A DNA stretch of 64,000 nt from Ophioceras dolichostomum (lineage: Eukaryota > Ascomycota > Sordariomycetes > Magnaporthales > Ophioceraceae), in NCBI GenBank assembly GCA_003049485.1, contig PYST01000001.1, forward strand, positions 283,484 to 347,483. The letters are read 5' to 3'. The position numbers and the translations under genes were made by a program. Of the stretch, positions 59,536-64,000 are shown piece after piece (the stretch's first letter is position 1; every line of letters starts with the position of its first letter). The notes below the pieces were generated by a model. That model searched no databases. It saw only the letters and a list, made by a program, of their open reading frames with translations, and had not been told where the DNA came from.

Positions 59536-61029
59536 CTTTGGGGCTCCCCGTTTCCTTGATTCGGGTGTATTTTCTCGACTGCATCCCCTAGAGGTTAGTC
59601 CTAGCACGCCAGAAATCTTGAGCTGGCCGCTGTCTGACCAGCTGGGTCATCCAGCGAGTAAAGGATGGCTCTCCTTTGTCAGATTGCCACAGTTAGGATG
59701 GATCAACGCAAGAGCCTCCTTGAAGCAGGCTTCAGCAGAGCAGCTACAGCCTAGCAAGGGTTGTCCCAGTTTCCCATGTACAAAAAAAATGACAACCTCA
59801 CAGGTCGAAGCGTGGAGCTGCGACGCACTGGGACAACGGTCAGTGCACTCAACCGCTTGACCATCTCGTTCATTGATTGTCAAAAGCACGAGTTGGTTCG
59901 CCATTGATAAAGGTTGAGCCAGCCAATGCACCTTCCCCCATTCACCGTGGCACCTCCGATAGTTTCTCTTGTTATCCTCAGCGGCTACGTCATGGAACCC
60001 GTGCTATGAATGAGCGGCTGTCTCTCGCCTTTCTCTACCCTCTTCTAGACATGCTCGAGGAGATTCATGGACTTGGGTAGGTGTATCGCCGTAACAACGC
60101 TGCCCTCACCATAGACCGGGCCGGCCGCCCTCTGGTCGTCGCAGTGTTGTCCGTGCAGAATAAAATGGTGGCTCTAGCTAGGTAGGTACCTATCTACCAG
60201 TAATACCGTCACTTCTTACCACTTGCAATACGGCAGCTGGCTGCATCCCATGGCTAGGAGGAATGTCAAGTTCCAGCAAAGCGATCACATTCATGAGAGC
60301 TGAGGGTCGGCGTCTGGTCCAAAGACATGCTTCGTAATACTACCTGTCACAATACCAACCGCGGTGGCGGCACTATTCCATCATTCGTGACCTCTCTGGT
60401 TTCGTTGAGTTGGCCCTTTATCAAACACATCACGGACGAGGATATCAATCGCAGTCAAGGGAAGATTTACCCCTACCATGATGCTTGAAGCACTGACTAA
60501 CGTGCCCGTCTACCCATGTCCGTCGCTTCGCAAGCCCGAGGCACGCTGGCATCACGCCCTGATGAAATAGCGAGGGCGCTTTAGGTCATCACTCCCAAGT
60601 CGGCATGCTGACAATTACAGCGCATTCAAACTCCACTCATGTCAACCCTTGTAAAGGGTCGGTTGGTGTACAATGTGCTCGTGTGAACTGCCCTCAGTGG
60701 TTGGTAGTCCGGATGAGTACTAGATGAAAGGCTCCCATTTAGATGGTCCCATGAGCCATGCGCCATATGCCTCCAAAGACCGATTGCTCATCAGGAAACA
60801 TCCCGTCGATGGCCGCCATATTACCTCACCTGCGAAAGCCTACGCTTCGGTTGGGAAAATAACGAGATGAGGTGAAGCCCATCAGACAGGACGCAGCTAG
60901 CAAGGGATTTCCACTGCTCCTGTTCCATGACAAGCAAATCCATACCTAGGGAGTCTGGAACATGCCCCGGCTACTTCAAGCCTGTCTTGCAATATGATCC
61001 TCTCATGTTATTAATGTTCTCTGGTAGTG

Positions 61030-61070
61030 ACTACCTAGGTACCTTACCTACCTACCTTAGGTACCTACTG
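61030..61070. repeat. Cluster of CCTAGGTAGG-type motifs
   Basis: CTACCTAGGTACC, several TACC units and a TTAGGTACCT copy stand side by side, forming an imperfect inverted array in non-coding sequence. Confidence 0.85.
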
Positions 61071-62324
61071 TGCTCTGTGGTCCCTCACAGACCACAAAGA
61101 GACTTACACGACTGCCATCCATTACTAGTAATGCTAGCTAGAAAGTCCATGGCCCCTCAACTGTCTCCAAGAACCCCCGCCCGGCTATTATCTTTGCTCC
61201 GTCTTTTTCTCGAGGTGGAAAAAGGAGGAAGTTGGAAGTCATCTCGCGAAGGGACCAACTAGCCCAACCCAAACTCCGACCAGTCCGCATCGAGACAAGC
61301 TCGAAGGAGGTCGAGAATGTCCCACGTGGGGAGGGGGGGAAAAGAGGCGCCGAGAGTCGTTGGGACATTAGCGAGGATGCCCGAGTGAGTTGTGATGTGG
61401 CATGCCCAACATGACGGGAGTGTGGTGGTACCTCGTCCAAAGCACTGAGGAAAGTAGACAGGCCTGAAGACAACAGCGTATTCCGGTTGGCGTAGGTAGC
61501 ATATGACTCCCACCCCCTCCTCTCCCCTCCACTACGTCTCTTTCCAGGACAAAAATGCAACATCATCCAATCGAGTTGGCCAAAGAAGAAGCGGGAAGGG
61601 GAAGGAGGGTGTGTTGGACTACGAAAGACATGCAGCTACGACCAATCAGAAACCGATCGCATTCGCCAAACCTCCTCTCCCAATTTTTCGACAGATGGAT
61701 GGGCATCAGCGACGACAATGACAACCACGACAACCAGGACGAAAGGACGGACGGCAGGCACGGGTGCGCATCGTCAATTCTATCATTCATCATCTGCATG
61801 AGGATACCCATGTGACCCCGAGTCGGGCTCTATGTAGAGGGGGTATCGATGTAACCAATTGAGCCTGAAGACGAGAGAGAAATCCTGTAGCTGGACCGAG
61901 AGACGACTGGAGAGAAAGGAGGGAGAGATGGATGGATGGGGAGAATCGCTACGAAGCAGTTGCGCGAAAGAAAAAAGAAGAAGAAGACGAGAAGGAAAGA
62001 AACGAAAAAGGGGGGGTGTGGGTGGAGCAAAAGGAAACGAAAAGAATCGCGCAAAAGAACGAAGGAGGGAAATGAAGTCGGCAATTGGGAAGCGAAGTGA
62101 TCATGTTGTGATAAGAACGCTGAGAAGGAAAAATATGTTGCCCGCCGAGATACCTGTATGCGTACCATGTATGCGACTCTATCTGGAAGGGAAAGTCTAG
62201 GTGTCTAGGGCTATATCTTCGTAGAAGAGCTAGACGACTTAGTGTGTGCCACCTTCATCACCACCCACACCATTTCTGCCGAGAGACGAGACAAAGACAA
62301 AATCAACCATCCCTCCAGCCACGC

Positions 62325-62361
62325 ACCATCCACCATCCACCATCCACCATCCACCATCCCA
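62325..62361. repeat. 7-bp tandem repeat (ACCATCC)
   Basis: Five near-perfect copies of ACCATCC in non-coding sequence. Confidence 0.9.
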
Positions 62362-64000
62362 CCACACCCACTCAAACTCAGGACGGTGAGTCATGTGAGG
62401 ACGTGTGTGGCAGACCGTCGGTCGGCGCGTACGTGCATGGTCTAGAGTTGTGAATTATCGTCGCCGTTAGTGTCCCCAGTCTTGGCCGGCATCATCGTTG
62501 TACTTTCTTCACCCTCTCCTCAAAAAAGGAAGTGAGTGTGGTGGGGGGAGGGGAACTCGGCGTGAGAGAGGTAGAGATGTCATGTCTACCAGGCTTTTTC
62601 GAAAAAGCGGACAAATCTCGGCAAAACATTATAAAATGGTACTTAGGTAGCGAGCAAGTGGCAAAGATGAATGAATCTCTTGGACCTTTATCCAATACTT
62701 TCTTGCATATCGTGCACGAGATGGACATCGCCGTCGAGGTCCACCCTACCGTCGTCCATCGAACGTGTTCAAGTTGATGGTTGGCAACGGTTGCTCACTC
62801 ACCTCTCCCCCTCCATATCCCCGTGTCCCCCTGCCGGCCTGGCCTCGGGACCACACCGGCTTGATAAGATGATAAGAGGAAAATCACCATGGTGTGTAGC
62901 ACTCGATTATGCACGTCGAAGACCGGCAGCGGCTCAGGGAGTGACCTCATCTGTGTGTGTGTCCTCTCTTTCTTTATTGTTAAAAGCAGCAGCGATTTTG
63001 ATCAGATGGTCCGAGAAAGGACGCTTGCTTCTGCGTGCGCGTGGAGCTAGCTAGTATCGGCGGCGGTTAGATGCAAGGAGACCGACCATCTAGGCAATGT
63101 CCGGGAGAGGAGAAAGCTCGCAGACGCCGTTATCTCTCGGCTTCGGCGCTTGATAACATGGTGAACGTGTTTGTTGTCCAAGGTCGCAATCCAGGGTGTG
63201 TGGGCCAGCCAAATGCGTGCGTGTAAGTCAGTCCTTACCTCTAGACCATACGTCTGGTCTAGACTTTGAACTGATCACACCGACGTTGACTTTCCGAGAG
63301 AAGAGGTACCCACCTACCTACTTACTCACTAGGTCCTCCCTAGTCTAAGGTCATGGTTACACCCATACCCTGGATCAGAGGACCCTTCTTTCGTTTCCCT
63401 CTGCGTGCCGCTAGCGCGGGATGGCATGGGATGGCATGGGATAACATCTCGTCCGCCCCATCCTACCTGTGTCCCACAAGCGATGACATGGCAAAGTGAC
63501 AAGAACGAAACGAAACTTTCCACCCATACCACCCACCTTCTTTCGTTCAACCCCCCGGCCACCGACCCCCCGTTCTCATCTTGAACGTCAAATGTCTCAA
63601 ACCGATGAGTTGGCAAGACATACAAGACAGGGGCAGGGGGTGGTGACGGGCGTCAAGAAATGCTTGTTGCCATTGGCGAATCTGCAAAAGTCGTTTGATC
63701 TCAGGTGGGAATATAGAGGTTGAAGTCGAAGAGAGACAGAAAAAGAAAAAAAGGGTGGGAAGAAATTGCCGCAAGAGTGAAAATGGCCAGAGGTGTGGAT
63801 GCCGGACGAAAGTGCGCTCGCGGGCCAGGTGTCTCGTTCGTCGCCTCTTGACAGAGAATGGCCAGAGGAAAGTGACGGTCAAGAAGGCGGCGCGCGTGCG
63901 GCATTGGCGCATCGTCGTATATTCCCGCAGATGGATTGACCTCGGGAGCGAGCATCGCGGATTGCCGAAGCTCGTCGAACACATGTGGATGTCTCTGGCC

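Larger units (their letters stand above)
59536..64000. other. Gene-poor right end of the window
   Basis: No supported gene. Holds CCTAGGTAGG-type motifs near 60178-60200, 60940, 61030-61070, 62641 and 63309, a 7-bp tandem repeat at 62325-62361, and purine-rich tracts around 61860-62080 and 63720-63760. Overlapping minus-strand frames at 63547-63984 may belong to a gene continuing past the edge, but nothing recognisable was seen. Confidence 0.5.

Noticed and set aside
62325..62361. Possible CRISPR-like array
   Set aside because: The copies are contiguous 7-bp units without spacers, in a eukaryotic genome; plain tandem repeat.
63547..63984. Overlapping minus-strand frames at the right edge
   Set aside because: Two frames are equally open and neither shows a recognisable motif; could be the end of a gene beyond the window but cannot be supported.
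1..64000. Secondary-metabolite or cell-wall-degradation gene cluster
   Set aside because: No synthase, P450 or tailoring genes were seen, and the PL4 lyase and the xyr1-type regulator are about 47 kb apart with unrelated housekeeping genes between them.

Overview
The window looks like a piece of a filamentous ascomycete chromosome (Pezizomycotina, most likely a Sordariomycete). Protein genes are interrupted by short introns of about 50-300 bp with GT..AG borders and CTGAC-type branch points. Coding exons are GC-rich with G/C in third codon positions. A nuclear tRNA-Pro gene carries an intron after position 37. The XlnR/Xyr1-type regulator is a fungus-specific protein. No operons, ribosome binding sites, CRISPR arrays or recognisable intact transposons were seen. 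Exon borders were chosen by hand from reading frame, splice consensus and family similarity recalled from memory; no search was run.

Layout, left to right. (1) 64-1724 (+): the 3' half of a family PL4 rhamnogalacturonan lyase, cut by the window edge. (2) 1725-16586: about 15 kb almost without genes, holding one probable 53-residue Cys-rich protein (6613-6774, -), simple repeats and many copies of a CCTAGGTAGG-like motif. (3) 16587-32000: a gene-dense block with a large inositol pyrophosphate synthase (Vip1/Asp1 type, -), the divergent U3 snoRNP WD-repeat protein Utp21 (+), and an 11-exon amino-acid permease (+). (4) 31999-49055: a 17 kb gene-poor stretch, rich in microsatellites and pyrimidine tracts. 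(5) 49056-52336 (+): the XlnR/Xyr1 (hemi)cellulase regulator. (6) 52337-64000: mostly non-coding, with a decayed kinase-like gene (53672-54236, -), tRNA-Pro(CGG) with intron (55256-55364, +), an unrecognised small two-exon gene ending in Asn/Gly/Arg and Lys/Glu low complexity (57214-57800, -), and a weak coding-like stretch near 59.2-59.5 kb.

The genes do not form a pathway cluster. Two touch plant cell-wall use (a pectin backbone lyase and the master hemicellulase/cellulase activator) but lie about 47 kb apart. The rest are housekeeping or signalling genes: inositol pyrophosphate synthesis, 18S rRNA processing and amino-acid uptake. The least explained material is the small Cys-rich gene, the Asn/Gly/Arg gene, the kinase relic and the dispersed palindromic CCTAGG repeat that avoids exons.
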